Positions 1 to 5,107 are shown, numbered from the stretch's first letter. The stretch: 8,984 nt of DNA from Xenorhabdus eapokensis (GCF_001908105.1 NZ_MKGQ01000056.1:1-8984), one strand, 5' to 3'. Numbers and translations: made by a program. The notes: a model not told the origin generated them from the sequence alone.

Positions 1-98
1 TACCGCCGGAGATGCAAGACTCGCTACGTAGTGATCTGGCTAATCTTCTACGACGGGACTTTCACCCGCAAGAAACAGTGCAGCTTTTCCCAGCGCAC
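1..98 (-). other. Probable 5' end of a group II intron inserted in IS1 insB
   Basis: Read on the minus strand from position 98, the sequence opens with GTGCG, the usual first five bases of bacterial group II introns. It continues with a G-rich stem-loop of the form CGGGTGAAAGTCCCG, of a kind common in the early domain I of these ribozymes. At the same point the insB coding similarity stops: the IS1 frame reads into the codon for the catalytic Asp plus one G and then loses all resemblance, as expected at an exon/intron junction between 99 and 98. Group II introns in enterobacteria are often found inside insertion sequences. The rest of the intron and any reverse transcriptase gene would lie left of the window. 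An alternative is a simple rearrangement of the IS. Confidence 0.6.
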
Positions 99-174
99 CG
101 TCTATTTCACAGACAAGATGAATCTCACTGCCCGCAAGCGGCAGCGTAGTCACTTGTCTTGGTGTGAGCTTTTT
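99..174 (-). pseudogene. insB: IS1-family insB, 5' exon only (interrupted after the first catalytic Asp)
   Basis: This is the -1 frame overlapping the end of insA. It reads KKLTPRQVTTLPLAGSEIHL, then VCEID, which lines up with the start of IS1 InsB (KKLRPQSVT...CAEMDEQW). The final Asp corresponds to the first acidic residue of the DDE catalytic centre. Similarity ends at position 99 after GACG, where IS1 would continue GAG CAG TGG for Glu-Gln-Trp. The next base begins GTGCG, the presumed group II intron. The exon would be functional only if the intron splices and an intact 3' exon lies beyond the left edge. Otherwise this is a broken transposase. Confidence 0.7.
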
Positions 175-425
175 AATGTGCGAATGACGGTGTTAATGCC
201 GATTTTCAAAACCCGAACCGTGACCCTGACACCGGCGTTATTCATGGCCATATCAATAATTCGCTCTTTCATACCGGGATGGCAGGCTTGATAGGTATAT
301 TGCAGTTGGAAGGTTTTGCGACAGGCATAGCAGTGATAGCGAGGATATCCAGTACGTCCTTTTCCATGCCCTTTAACCTCGTTTGTTTTATGACAGTAAC
401 GACAAACCACATCCACTTTAGCCAT
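150..425 (-). CDS. insA: IS1-family InsA (transposase N-terminal / regulatory protein)
   Basis: In IS1, InsA is the DNA-binding regulator of transposition and supplies the N-terminus of the InsAB' transposase made by -1 frameshifting. The 91-residue product has the normal family length. A zinc-finger-like pair of C-x2-C motifs (Cys8/Cys11 and Cys32/Cys35) is followed by an aromatic segment KTFQLQYTYQA, close to the KTWQLQFTYTA of IS1. A helix-turn-helix region lies around residues 62-85 (MNNAGVRVTVRVLKIGINTV). The ATG at 425 is preferred over the duplicated upstream ATG because only it opens the InsA frame. InsB overlaps it in the -1 frame, and the element's terminal repeat lies 62 bp upstream. 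The protein looks intact, but transposition would need insB. Confidence 0.9.
   Translation of the reverse strand: MAKVDVVCRYCHKTNEVKGHGKGRTGYPRYHCYACRKTFQLQYTYQACHPGMKERIIDMAMNNAGVRVTVRVLKIGINTVIRTLKSSHQDK
168..176 (-). other. Likely -1 frameshift site joining insA to insB
   Basis: IS1 uses A AAA AAC just before the insA stop to shift into insB. At the equivalent place the minus strand reads TTA AAA AGC in the insA frame, so the heptamer is A AAA AGC. A -1 slip here gives AAA AAG CTC, encoding KKL, which is how the InsB part begins in IS1 (KKLRPQSVT; here KKLTPRQVT). The changed last codon should weaken A-site re-pairing. Confidence 0.55.
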
Positions 426-444
426 ATCTCTTTAGCCATATCTC
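417..444. repeat. Tandem duplication of a 14-bp unit at the insA start
   Basis: The 14-mer tttagccatatctc occurs twice head to tail (417-430 and 431-444). On the minus strand each copy carries GAGATATGGCTAAA, so the insA start codon and its upstream GAGAT are duplicated. The upstream ATG (439-437) is out of frame with insA because 14 is not a multiple of three. Confidence 0.85.
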
Positions 445-479
445 ACCCAGAATAAAAAGCAGGGAGTTTATCACAAGAT

Positions 480-971
480 CTAATCATTGGGAGCATGACC
501 AAGGATTCGGCCCGTCCAACTCTGCGTGATCCCCGGCTTTGCAAGAATGATAGTCAGATGAAGATTTTCCTTCGCAATGAAACGTTCCAGCTCAGCCAGT
601 TTCTGATCCGCCAGCCATCTTACTTCCGGGCTTTCGATCAGAGTGTCAGTGTGCAAGATGAAGTGGTGTTGGCTGATGGTCGCCCCACTCCTCACGGCCC
701 GGACTAGGGCCATCAGAAACAAATGCAAGACCGTTTCAGAATCCTTCCCACTGGAATAGCCGACCATCATAGTCCACCCATCAATCAAAGCCGTGTGAAT
801 GGCTTCAACTGATGACGTGATCAATGATGACAAGCAGGTTCCCCTGCTGGCATCAACGAAGTTTAAATCTTCGTTGTCAGTTAGTTCTGACCAAACAGAA
901 TCCCACTTGTCCCCGCGCAGAAGCACAGGAGCAGGTTGTACTGAGAGGTCAAAGTTTAATGCTTGTTGCAT
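480..971 (-). pseudogene. DndC / PAPS-reductase-like protein, 3' truncated by IS1
   Basis: The product belongs to the N-type ATP-pyrophosphatase superfamily, which includes PAPS reductases and the DndC sulfurtransferase of DNA phosphorothioation. The PP-loop is seen as SSGKDS at residues 73-78 (SGGKDS in most relatives). It is followed by a long helix and HTDTLIESP at 107-115, resembling the ST/SDTLVE-P segment of DndC. Such proteins are usually several hundred residues long, but here only 157 native residues remain. The reading frame crosses into the IS1 terminal repeat at position 500, adding GHAPND and a stop from the IS. The C-terminal substrate and FeS-cluster region is therefore missing. 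The ATG at 971 has a strong AGGAGG nearby and a structured leader. No other dnd gene is visible. DndC versus another plasmid PAPS-reductase-like family cannot be decided from this fragment. Confidence 0.75.
487..500 (-). repeat. Terminal inverted repeat of the IS1-family element
   Basis: The minus strand reads GGTCATGCTCCCAA from position 500. It marks the outer boundary of the IS. If IS1-like target duplication of 8-9 bp occurred, the bases just outside (501-509, plus strand aaggattcg) should recur beyond the other end of the IS. Confidence 0.8.
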
Positions 972-1030
972 AGAGCCTCCTAGGTTAGTAGGGTGCCCAT
1001 TCCTACCGGGATAAAGCCCCCCGGTAGGGT
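972..1030 (-). promoter_or_regulatory. Structured leader of the DndC-like gene (two-hairpin class)
   Basis: The first hairpin has perfect 9-bp arms at 1020-1028 and 1002-1010 with a 9-nt loop, next to the recurring AACCC. Downstream lies AGGAGG as Shine-Dalgarno, 4 nt before ATG. Only a short CCTA/TAGG pairing reaches the Shine-Dalgarno, so the second hairpin is weaker here than in the other leaders. The first hairpin starts 32 nt after the upstream stop codon. Confidence 0.7.
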
Positions 1031-1060
1031 TGAAAATTGAATCTGGTTATCGAACTTTCA

Positions 1061-1446
1061 CTAGCTGGTACTCGACATCTGATTGTCTTCGTATTGCTGC
1101 TTGGCTTGCTTCACCAGATCAATGTCACCGTCTTGTAGCTTCTGAATATCAAGCCGTAGACGAACCTTGTGTTTCAGCAGCTCGGCAACCACATCATCAA
1201 TGTGATTAATGAGCGATTGTTTTTTTGGATGGTGTAATCGTTGATTTCTTCGAGCAGAGGCCAAGCAACACTCGAATGGGTGTTGAGCAATGGGTACTCT
1301 GCTTCAATCTTACAAACCACACCGTTTGCTCCTTCTCGGTAATGAGGGAATCCGACGCGCAGACCGATACGACGATCCAGCGCTGCATTCACTGTACATT
1401 CCAAAGAAGTTCGGTTTGAAAAAACATCGTTGACGTTTTTAGACAT
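1061..1446 (-). CDS. Unknown ~128-aa protein read through a -1 frameshift
   Basis: No family is recognised. The ATG at 1446 has GGAG upstream inside a hairpin. The zero frame runs 90 residues to a stop at 1174, but its last 15 residues look non-coding. At codons 74-76 (CAA AAA AAC) sits the canonical slippery heptamer A AAA AAC. A -1 slip enters a frame open to 1061, giving QKKQSLINHIDDVVAELLKH and then a helical, charged C-terminus ending MSSTS. The fused product is 128 residues, with an N-terminal part containing LDRRIGLRVGFPHY and KIEAEYPLL and a probable coiled or helical tail. The lower frame alone has no good start. The alternative is a one-base loss from an original A8 run, or a homopolymer base-calling error. 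Both frames are clearly used as one gene; the mechanism is open. Confidence 0.6.
1219..1225 (-). other. Canonical -1 slippery heptamer A AAA AAC in phase
   Basis: In the frame of the gene starting at 1446 the codons are CAA AAA AAC, so the heptamer obeys X XXY YYZ. This is the sequence used by IS1. No strong downstream hairpin or upstream Shine-Dalgarno-like stimulator at the usual spacing is obvious by eye. Confidence 0.6.
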
Positions 1447-1507
1447 GCTATATCTCCATTCAGTTTATGACGGAGATCCTCTAACAGGAGGTGCTCCCAT
1501 CAGGGTT
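1447..1507 (-). promoter_or_regulatory. Structured leader of the frameshifted gene (two-hairpin class)
   Basis: The second hairpin pairs ATCTCC (1477-1472) with GGAGAT (1457-1452) around a 14-nt loop. The 3' arm is the Shine-Dalgarno, 6 nt from the ATG, so folding would hide it. The first, less perfect hairpin involves GGAG/CTCC near 1487-1497 with outer CCT/AGG pairing, beginning at the recurring AACCC. It adjoins the larger structured element upstream. Confidence 0.7.
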
Positions 1508-1640
1508 GATAATTTGCTGTTTATTTTGGGCAGCCAGCTACCGCACTTGAGCGCCCAAGGCACTTTCCGAAACCTTCTGGGAGACCGAGAGGCTTGGGAA
1601 AGCGCGGGGGTTCCCCCCTGCGTTGATTACCCGTTTTAAG
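1508..1640 (-). ncRNA. Putative structured RNA element, copy 1
   Basis: This stretch has no convincing gene but shares a pattern with 4588-4735. The plus-strand core 1516-1545 matches 4594-4623 at 25 of 30 positions and includes CAGCTACC. Outside it, both copies have a CTTTCC/GGAAAG stem (arms 1560-1568 and 1597-1605 here), a run-of-G/run-of-C hairpin (1606-1618) and a CCCG...TTTAAG-like edge. Both lie directly upstream of a two-hairpin leader on the minus strand. It could be a long 5' UTR control element, an sRNA or a protein-binding site. The function is unknown, and no known riboswitch class is recognised. Confidence 0.55.
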
Positions 1641-1647
1641 GGGGACA

Positions 1648-1669
1648 GTACGCCGATTTCTCGGCGCAC
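1648..1669 (-). terminator. GNRA-capped hairpin after the 1681-2235 gene
   Basis: The minus strand gives nine paired bases (one G-T pair) closed by a GAAA tetraloop, 11 nt after the stop codon of the gene above. No T tract follows (TGTCCCCCTT), so it may be a transcript-end protecting hairpin or part of the adjoining structured element rather than a rho-independent terminator. Confidence 0.45.
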
Positions 1670-1680
1670 TCAGGTTGAAC

Positions 1681-2235
1681 CTACACAGTCAAGAACCAAC
1701 GTTTCATCGGAACGGTGATCTCTATCAACCCGTTTCCACATGGATTCTGGCCCCAGAATCTGTAGGTCGTCTCATAAAAGTCAAACTCAAACAAAGACTG
1801 AATCTGCGATTCTGAGATCGGTTCAAATGGGCCACCGCAACCAATGTGCATATTAAGCCCATAATCTCGAAGCTCCAGCTCTCCGAGGTTCAGCGTTTTT
1901 CCACCCACACAAGCAACCAGGTTCTGATTTCTGATGTCGCCTTCTTTGAACAACAAAGCAGACTCATCGTAGCTCGCATATTGATTGGTAAACTTCACAA
2001 TATGCCCGTGCTTGGGTGAAGTTTGTTCCGACAACTCTTTCAGCAATCGCTTTACGCTTTGAAATTTTGCGTACAGAGCTGGCGTAAATTGCCCAGAGTA
2101 GTTCAAGTTCGGACAGATCATTTCGAGCATCTCATCAGATACTGATTCAAGTCCCATTTGCGCTGCCAAAGGCTTCGCCTTTTTCAGACCTTCCTCAAGC
2201 ACCATCGAGTTGACAAGTTGTTTTAATGTATTCAT
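1681..2235 (-). CDS. Unknown protein coupled to the DNA methyltransferase
   Basis: No family is recognised. The product is 184 residues from the ATG at 2235. A GTG at 2247 is also in frame, but the ATG is preferred because GGAG lies 6 nt upstream of it, inside the TAAGTGGAGAGTG junction. The N-terminal third is helical and charged (LKQLVNSMVLEEGLKKAKPL, then a Lys-rich KFQSVKRLLKELSEQ segment). The rest looks beta-rich with many Gly and aromatic residues (HIGCGGPFEPIS, YRFWGQNPCGNG). There is no signal peptide or membrane segment. The start is 12 bases after the methyltransferase stop with no leader hairpin, so the two are very likely translated together. Inference: it may be an accessory to the methyltransferase, or simply share its message. 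Confidence 0.8.
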   Translation of the reverse strand: MNTLKQLVNSMVLEEGLKKAKPLAAQMGLESVSDEMLEMICPNLNYSGQFTPALYAKFQSVKRLLKELSEQTSPKHGHIVKFTNQYASYDESALLFKEGDIRNQNLVACVGGKTLNLGELELRDYGLNMHIGCGGPFEPISESQIQSLFEFDFYETTYRFWGQNPCGNGLIEITVPMKRWFLTV

Positions 2236-2247
2236 TTCACTCTCCAC

Positions 2248-3855
2248 TTACGAGAGAGCAATGCAAACCGTCACCGGACTTGCATTGCCCGTTAACGGCT
2301 TATGGCCGCAGCTCGTTTTGGTTCCGTTAGGTGAATAGACAGCCAGTTGACCGTCCATAATGTTGAATGGCATCCCCTGTTTCTTTGCTGCCGGTGACAG
2401 CTTGAGTGTGCCCTTTGCATCAACCAATGCCGTTGCCCAATGGAAGTCTTCACCACCGATAAACGGCTGTGATTCATCCACGACTTCGACCATGATCGGC
2501 ATCATTCCAACCCAGCTCCAAAGACTGTTCCCTAGTGCGAGAGCTAAAGCCTCGAACGCGGGAAAGACAACAGATTGCCCGAGAATCTGGTGGGCAACAG
2601 TGTCCGACAGGCCTTGGATGAGCTCCTCTGGTATCCCTTTCACTCGACAATGTTCTATCGGTGTAAAGATGCGAGACAGCTCAGGCTGTTCCGGATGAAC
2701 AATGAAAGGTTCAGTACTTCTGCATTTTGCATAGTCCTTCCCTATGGTGCCGCAAAACTCATCGTCTCCGGTCAGGAGTTGACGAGAGAATCCCTTGCCA
2801 GCGGCCTTGTCTCTCAATTCCTTCTCAGCCAGATAATCAAATGACTTCCAACGTTCAGAATCGAGAGCCACCGGCTCCAGGATGTCCTGTATGCGACTTT
2901 CCTTGGTACGAATAGGTTGAACCATCTCAAGGTCAAACCCATCAATTCCGTGAGAAAGCGCAACAACACAGAGACGCTTGCGGCGTTCAATCACTCCAAA
3001 CTCATTGCTGTCGAGAATGCGTTCTTGCAGGGAATAACCCAGCGAAGAGAGCACAGAACGGATCACCTCCATCGAAGCGGTCTTCTGGTACTCAGGCACG
3101 TTCTCAATCAGCACAACGGCTGGATTGAGCGCTTCCACGAATTGAAGGAAGTTGAAGAACATGGCACCTGCCGTCTCATGCGATTCGGCAAACTCCAGCT
3201 TGTTCTTACTACGACCTGACTTTGATGCACCGGTACACGGTATCCCCCCCATCAAAACATCCACCTGCGGTGGGCGCTTGCTGAGGTTCACAGCCTGGAT
3301 TGGAGATTCGATAACGATAGAATCTTCGTTCCAGAGCTCCGGGTTATTTGCCAAAGATGAATCGAGATACTTCCCTTCCATCTCTACGGCCACAGATATG
3401 GCACTGGCAATACCCGCCTTGTGAAAACCGGCGTGAACAGCTTTATCAAGCACACCTCCCCCATGAAAGAGGCTGCATACCGAAAGCGATTCTCCATTCT
3501 CTAGCTTACTGATAAGCCGGTTGACACGCTCGATGACTCGTTCTTGTTGATGGTGAGCGGAAATCACGATAGCGCCGTTACGAATGAACACACGGAGCAT
3601 CTCTACACCGTCAAAAACGGTAGCGAGCTCCTGCGCGGTCAGATCGATGATTGGAGACACTCGGCCATTGCGCTCACGCTTACTAATCGTGAATTTACCT
3701 TCCTCTTTGACGCGGAGCACAACCTGGGAGTCTTTCAACTCCAGATCGTACTTCATGCCAGGATAGTAACCTTCACGCAGCAGCTTTTGACCTTCCAGCC
3801 AGACGCGCTTCTTGCCTCGATGTTCTCCTAACTTGGTGTTTACGATAGTAGCCAT
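2248..3855 (-). CDS. C5-cytosine DNA methyltransferase, plasmid type with extra N- and C-terminal regions
   Basis: It transfers a methyl group from S-adenosylmethionine to C5 of cytosine in DNA. In order: a beta-rich N-terminal region (about 1-120, with RVWLEGQKLLREGYYPG and RNGRVSPIIDL) that recalls AbrB/SymE-like folds but is not assigned; motif I as SLFHGGG (128-134); motif IV with the catalytic Cys207 in GGIPC rather than the usual PPC; motif VI IENV (250-253); motif VIII ERRKRLCVVA (290-299); a target-recognition region about 300-390; motif IX/X as RVKGIP (404-409) and GQSVVFPAFEALA (426-438). About 95 further residues form an unassigned tail. At 535 residues it is longer than a core Dcm-type enzyme. 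No restriction endonuclease is adjacent, so it is probably an orphan methylase that may help evade host restriction. The ATG at 3855 has GGAGAG upstream in a hairpin. Target sequence unknown. Confidence 0.93.
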   Translation of the reverse strand: MATIVNTKLGEHRGKKRVWLEGQKLLREGYYPGMKYDLELKDSQVVLRVKEEGKFTISKRERNGRVSPIIDLTAQELATVFDGVEMLRVFIRNGAIVISAHHQQERVIERVNRLISKLENGESLSVCSLFHGGGVLDKAVHAGFHKAGIASAISVAVEMEGKYLDSSLANNPELWNEDSIVIESPIQAVNLSKRPPQVDVLMGGIPCTGASKSGRSKNKLEFAESHETAGAMFFNFLQFVEALNPAVVLIENVPEYQKTASMEVIRSVLSSLGYSLQERILDSNEFGVIERRKRLCVVALSHGIDGFDLEMVQPIRTKESRIQDILEPVALDSERWKSFDYLAEKELRDKAAGKGFSRQLLTGDDEFCGTIGKDYAKCRSTEPFIVHPEQPELSRIFTPIEHCRVKGIPEELIQGLSDTVAHQILGQSVVFPAFEALALALGNSLWSWVGMMPIMVEVVDESQPFIGGEDFHWATALVDAKGTLKLSPAAKKQGMPFNIMDGQLAVYSPNGTKTSCGHKPLTGNASPVTVCIALS

Positions 3856-3920
3856 GAGCTCTCTCCTTTCGGTTGAGAGGCCACTACCGTCCCAATCGGG
3901 AAGTAATGGCCCCGATGGGT
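3856..3920 (-). promoter_or_regulatory. Structured leader of the methyltransferase (two-hairpin class)
   Basis: Hairpin one pairs CCCATCGGG (3919-3911) with CCCGATTGGG (3900-3891) around a 10-nt loop. Hairpin two pairs CTCTC (3879-3875) with GAGAG (3865-3861), and an inner CC/GG pair closes on GAAA. The Shine-Dalgarno AGGAGAG lies in its 3' arm, a few bases before the ATG. The element starts 13 nt after the upstream stop. Confidence 0.75.
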
Positions 3921-3932
3921 TTAAAGTGGTTC

Positions 3933-4235
3933 TCAGTTCACAGCAGGGCCGTGAGACTGAATGGCATTGGCAAAACCAGCCATTTTTTCAGGGAAGGTGT
4001 AGCGGTTGATGTCCTGGCTGCGAGCCAGATTGACATACACCTTCTTCACCTTCGTTTCGTCAGAGTCGTACTTCTCAAGCGCCAGCTTTTCAGCTTCTTC
4101 CGGATCTCGGCCCAGCGAGTAGGCGTAAATCACAGAGGTGAAGCCAAGTCCTGAGCCGAATGCGTAGATTTGTTTCTCGAAGTGGACGTCAGCGAAATAG
4201 ATGCTGAGTCCGGACTTGAGGTTATGTTTTTCCAT
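3933..4235 (-). CDS. Unknown 100-aa protein
   Basis: No family is recognised. The start is taken at the ATG at 4235, with TTTGGAG upstream; an in-frame start at 4247 would lie within the Shine-Dalgarno hairpin. The N-terminal half reads as beta strands rich in aromatic residues (LSIYFADVHFEKQIYAFGSG, then FTSVIYAYSLG). A helical acidic segment follows (RDPEEAEKLALEKYDSDE) and a Lys-rich strand KVKKVYVNLA. This resembles a small alpha/beta domain without obvious catalytic residues. There is no export signal. It lies between the 62-codon gene and the methyltransferase, each with its own structured leader, so the genes are probably on one message but individually controlled in translation. Confidence 0.8.
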   Translation of the reverse strand: MEKHNLKSGLSIYFADVHFEKQIYAFGSGLGFTSVIYAYSLGRDPEEAEKLALEKYDSDETKVKKVYVNLARSQDINRYTFPEKMAGFANAIQSHGPAVN

Positions 4236-4298
4236 GATGCACTCCAAATAGTTGGGGGCGCACCACGTCCCGAACCGGGCGGATGCACCCGGTTGGGG
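4236..4298 (-). promoter_or_regulatory. Structured leader of the 100-aa gene (two-hairpin class)
   Basis: Hairpin one has 11-base arms (4298-4288 and 4279-4269) with one mismatch. Hairpin two is the strongest of the set: about 12 bases at 4264-4252 pair with 4247-4236, including CCCAA/TTGG and GTGC/GCAT, around a CTAT loop. It places the Shine-Dalgarno TTTGGAG in the stem directly before ATG. Hairpin one begins 12 nt after the upstream stop. Confidence 0.78.
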
Positions 4299-4310
4299 TT
4301 AGTTTATAGT

Positions 4311-4490
4311 TCAAGCTGTTACGCCAGCCTGAGTTTCTATTGCTTCAAGCGCGAGTTCTACTTCCTGGATAGAACCAGTGCTGTACAGCTTATGCAGCAC
4401 ACGGCCAAGGTTCACAGAGGTCTTTTCTTTCACTCGGAGATACTTGACGTAGAAGTCATACAGTTTCTCCGCCTGTTCAAGGTGAGCCAT
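4311..4490 (-). CDS. Unknown 59-aa helical protein
   Basis: No family is recognised. The ATG at 4490 is chosen. A GTG at 4499 is in frame but would use the GGAG as codons. The GGAG lies only 3 nt from the ATG, which is short. The product is predicted to be almost wholly helical: HLEQAEKLYDFYVKYLRVKE, a Val-Asn-Leu-Gly turn, then VLHKLYSTGSIQEVELALEA. This is the size and character of small plasmid-encoded helical-hairpin proteins, but nothing points to a partner. It is preceded by a two-hairpin leader and by the second copy of the larger structured element. Confidence 0.72.
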   Translation of the reverse strand: MAHLEQAEKLYDFYVKYLRVKEKTSVNLGRVLHKLYSTGSIQEVELALEAIETQAGVTA

Positions 4491-4582
4491 GCTCTCCACG
4501 GGAATGGTATTCCCTGGATCATAGTTGTGGCTCCATGTTTGTCAGGGAACCACCAGTCCAAGGGGCGGAGATTCCCCAAGGG
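4491..4582 (-). promoter_or_regulatory. Structured leader of the 59-aa gene, with competing hairpins
   Basis: Hairpin one pairs CC..GGGG (4581-4574) with CCCC..GG (4565-4558) around an AA/TT internal mismatch. Downstream, GGTTCCCTG can pair with CAGGGAATACC. The same GGGAAT can instead pair with the following ATTCCC in a tight 6-bp hairpin with a 3-nt loop, right before GTGGAGAGC and the ATG. The two folds exclude each other, which is unlike the other leaders and resembles a switch. Confidence 0.6.
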
Positions 4583-4587
4583 TTGAG

Positions 4588-4735
4588 TTGAATGCTGTTT
4601 GTTTGGGGAGGCCAGCTACCTCACAGTTCACTCTCATCAGAGAGCAAAAACTTGCTTTCCGAGGGGTACAAAACTTTCACATGTGAAAGTCGATGCCACT
4701 TGGAAAGCAGAGGGATTACCCCCCGCTTTAACCCG
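4588..4735 (-). ncRNA. Putative structured RNA element, copy 2
   Basis: This copy is related to 1508-1640. The plus-strand core 4594-4623 is 25/30 identical to 1516-1545. The flanking TGCTTTCC (4653-4660) pairs perfectly with GGAAAGCA (4702-4709). A GGG/CCC hairpin follows near 4712-4724. Copy 2 has extra material: a CTCTC/GAGAG hairpin at 4631-4644 and an 18-bp perfect palindrome at 4673-4690, absent from copy 1. It begins where the broken gene at 4728-5058 ends and leads into a two-hairpin leader. Confidence 0.55.
4673..4690. repeat. 18-bp perfect palindrome
   Basis: ACTTTCACATGTGAAAGT is self-complementary over 18 bases. In DNA it could be a dimeric regulator site. In the minus-strand RNA it would form a hairpin at the tip of the conserved CTTTCC/GGAAAG stem. 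It is not present in copy 1 of the surrounding element. Confidence 0.6.
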
Positions 4736-5058
4736 CGCTAAGCGGTTCAGGATAGACTTTACGCCTTCCCTTATCCCTGACCGGCTTCATCGCAGCAGAC
4801 CACAAATGAGAATGGATGTACCTCGTCGGACATCACCCAAGCCATCGTTTCCTGCTTGATTTCACTTCAAGCTCGACTATCAGCCAGGACCCTAAGGCTA
4901 TGCCATAGAAGCCCATCACGTAATTGCTTTACCTCATCATCAGTCCATTCCAGCTTTGGCTCAAATGGAATAACTTCTGCGGTTCTCGGCTCTTCGTCCA
5001 AGAAGAAAAGCGGCAGCTCAAGCTGGCTTTCCTTCTGGATCATCTTCACTGCGTTCAT
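4728..5058 (-). pseudogene. Broken small gene with a PFSFxxCC domain (in-frame TGA plus frameshift)
   Basis: The first part, from ATG 5058 (AGGAG upstream), encodes 63 residues ending LADSRA at a TGA (4867-4869). It has an acidic start and the segment LEWTDDEVKQLRDGLLW. The same frame continues after the TGA with SEIKQETMAWVMSDEVHPFS and then FVVCCDEAGQ before a TAA at 4771. The segment around W-V-M-S-D-E-x-H-P-F-S-F-x-x-C-C resembles a domain I recall from small mobile-element proteins (W-x-x-SD-x-x-x-PFSF-x-x-C-x-x-x-G-D); the family name is not certain. A +1 shift at the GGG near 4780 continues DKGRRKVYPEPLSAG to a stop at 4728, exactly where the structured element begins. A CGA-to-TGA change and one added base would explain both lesions. 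Alternatively only the 63-residue product is made. Confidence 0.55.
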
Positions 5059-5095
5059 GGTGGCTCCTTTTACGGGCACCATGCCCCCAGTGGGG
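5059..5095 (-). promoter_or_regulatory. Structured leader of the 5058 gene (two-hairpin class)
   Basis: This is a compact version. CCCC-act-GGGG (5095-5085) begins 12 nt after the upstream stop. GGTG (5080-5077) then pairs with CACC (5062-5059), with an inner CC/GG pair that takes in part of the AGGAG Shine-Dalgarno just before the ATG. Confidence 0.65.
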
Positions 5096-5107
5096 TTACA
5101 ATCATAG

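Larger units (their letters stand above)
1..500 (-). mobile_element. IS1-family insertion sequence (one end and insA; insB interrupted)
   Basis: Starting at position 500 on the minus strand is GGTCATGCTCCCAA, which matches 12 of the first 14 bases I recall for the IS1 terminal inverted repeat (GGTGATGCTGCCAA). A complete insA follows at normal IS1 spacing, then the beginning of insB in the -1 frame. The insB frame is lost at about position 98, where a group II intron appears to begin. The far end of the IS and the second target-site copy are outside the window. The sequence differs clearly from IS1 of E. coli, so it is a divergent family member. Insertion cut the neighbouring DndC-like gene. 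Confidence 0.85.

Noticed and set aside
31..291. Plus-strand open frame across the IS.
   Set aside because: It lies opposite the clear insA and insB coding and has no ribosome-binding site.
2236..2247. GTG start at 2247 for the gene after the methyltransferase.
   Set aside because: It would consume the GGAG that is ideally spaced for the ATG at 2235.
2360..2915. Several plus-strand open frames opposite the methyltransferase.
   Set aside because: They are antisense shadows of a gene with conserved motifs throughout; no ribosome-binding sites or domains are seen.
4626..4644. CTGATGA on the minus strand suggested a hammerhead ribozyme core.
   Set aside because: It is just the loop of a CTCTC/GAGAG hairpin, there is no matching GAAA/stem III arrangement, and it is absent from the related copy at 1508-1640.
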